This document shows positions 6,613-7,200 of a stretch of 7,200 bases of DNA, one piece after another (position 1 is the stretch's first letter; the number at the start of each line of letters is the position of its first letter). The stretch is from contig CAZJPV010000079.1 in the NCBI GenBank assembly GCA_964547985.1, forward strand, positions 1 to 7,200, given 5' to 3'. The DNA is from JAPLJU01 sp964547985. Its GTDB lineage: Bacteria; Desulfobacterota; Syntrophia; Syntrophales; UBA2192. A model generated the notes under the pieces. It searched no databases. It worked only from the letters and a program-made list of their open reading frames with translations, and was not told where the DNA came from. The position numbers were made by a program, and so were the translations under genes.

Positions 6613-7059
6613 ATGAGTTCAAAAACGAAGATAGGAATTATTATTTGTGATCGCTACCGCCGCTGTGCGGGAGGGAAGTGTCTTCGCGCGATGAGAAACA
6701 AGGAAGGTGCTTTCAGCATATACACCGACACCGAATTGGAGTTGGTTGGTTTCACGACTTGTGATGGGTGTCCTGGCGGCAACGTAGAATATGCGGGCGA
6801 AGAAATGACGAAAAATGGCGCAGAGGTTATTCATTTGGCCACCGGCCTGGTCGTGGGCTACCCGCCCTGTCCCCACATTGATGCATTCAAAGTCTTTCTT
6901 GAAAAACGTTATAGGATAAAGGTTGTTGTCGGCACACACCCTATTCCGAAGAAGTATCTTGAGATGCACACTTGCCTTGGAACATGGGAGGATCCTGCGT
7001 GGAAGCCATTGATCGAGCCGACCCTGGCCGATGAACATACCCGTGAAAATTACAATTAA
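6613..7059 (+). CDS. CGGC-domain cysteine-rich putative metal-binding protein
   Basis: This 148-residue protein has the CGGC domain, a family of unknown function proposed to bind metal through conserved cysteines and histidines. The start KIGIIIC-DRYRRC-AGGKC-LRAM supplies C12, C18 and C23. The family signature appears as TTCDGCPGG with C50 and C53. GYPPCPHID gives C86 and H88; H109 follows in GTHPIPKKY, and H119 and C121 in MHTC. KVVVGTH is the usual late strand. There is no signal peptide or membrane segment, so it should be cytoplasmic. AAAGGA (6601-6606) lies 6 bases before the ATG. It has its own promoter and an intrinsic terminator, so it is a single-gene unit. GC is lower than in the synthetase (152 of 300 for 6661-6960) and more codons end in A or T, which may indicate a different origin. 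Domain call is firm; biochemical role unknown. Confidence 0.88.
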   Translation: MSSKTKIGIIICDRYRRCAGGKCLRAMRNKEGAFSIYTDTELELVGFTTCDGCPGGNVEYAGEEMTKNGAEVIHLATGLVVGYPPCPHIDAFKVFLEKRYRIKVVVGTHPIPKKYLEMHTCLGTWEDPAWKPLIEPTLADEHTRENYN

Positions 7060-7087
7060 AGTATTATCTTGTTCGGGAATCAATTAC

Positions 7088-7117
7088 GGCAGGGCCAGCA
7101 ATGGCTCTGCCTTTTTT
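7088..7117 (+). terminator. Rho-independent terminator of the CGGC-domain gene
   Basis: GGCAGGGCCA (7088-7097) pairs with TGGCTCTGCC (7102-7111) as a 10-base-pair stem with a single G-U pair. The loop is GCAA, a stable GNRA tetraloop. Six T residues (7112-7117) follow directly. It starts 28 bases after the CGGC-gene stop. On the other strand the hairpin lacks a following U-run, so it acts on plus-strand transcripts. Confidence 0.93.
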
Positions 7118-7200
7118 CGTCCATTTCAATTCCAAATCTTCAATCGTTTATCTCCCGCTTGGCCATAGACTTGCAGGTGTACTAGATAATCAAGACTTGA

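Noticed and set aside
6619..7083. Minus-strand ORF of 154 codons opposite the CGGC gene
   Set aside because: The plus strand has a ribosome site, promoter, terminator and family motifs; the reverse frame has none.
7126..7200. Minus-strand open frame ending in TGA at 7126-7128, 24 codons to the right edge (ends GDKRLKIWN)
   Set aside because: It could be the 3' end of a convergent gene, but 24 codons without a recognisable motif or flanking evidence is not enough.

Overview
The window looks like chromosomal DNA of a Gram-negative, probably anaerobic bacterium. A deltaproteobacterial (Desulfobacterota-like) host is a reasonable guess. The grounds are a moderately GC-rich genome (about 60% in sampled coding lines), a textbook sigma-54 promoter in front of a multi-PAS hybrid histidine kinase, a single-chain ADP-forming acyl-CoA synthetase, and a CGGC-domain protein. 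All of these are common in such genomes, but this is inference from gene content; no marker gene is present.

Layout. Positions 1-706 (minus strand, running off the left edge) encode an exported, membrane-anchored TPM-domain (YgcG-type) protein. A divergent intergenic region (707-911) carries a sigma-54 promoter facing right and a weak sigma-70-like candidate facing left. Positions 912-3647 (plus) encode a soluble hybrid histidine kinase with four PAS domains, HisKA, HATPase and a C-terminal receiver. A 116-base gap holds a good sigma-70 promoter, followed by a 696-residue acetate--CoA ligase (ADP-forming)-type acyl-CoA synthetase (3764-5854, plus). Convergent with it, separated by only 15 bases, is a small unrecognised protein of 101 residues (5870-6175, minus). 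About 440 bases without a clear gene follow (6176-6612). This stretch is distinctly more AT-rich and holds a 33-codon ORF that may be a fragment of a ParB-like nuclease domain, plus a sigma-70 promoter. That promoter serves a 148-residue CGGC-domain, cysteine-rich putative metal-binding protein (6613-7059, plus), which ends in a near-perfect intrinsic terminator with a GCAA loop (7088-7117). Nothing secure is seen from 7118 to 7200.

How the parts work together. The genes look like independent transcription units, not one operon: the kinase and the synthetase each have their own promoter, of different sigma classes. The kinase can pass phosphate from His552 to its own receiver Asp840, but no output regulator lies in the window. 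The synthetase would interconvert an acyl-CoA + ADP + Pi with the free acid + CoA + ATP, which suits energy conservation in a fermentative or syntrophic anaerobe. I see no CRISPR array, RNA gene, complete mobile element or clearly new multi-gene system. The most interesting items are the sigma-54 promoter of the kinase, the unknown convergent small protein, and the compositional break with a possible gene remnant ahead of the CGGC gene.
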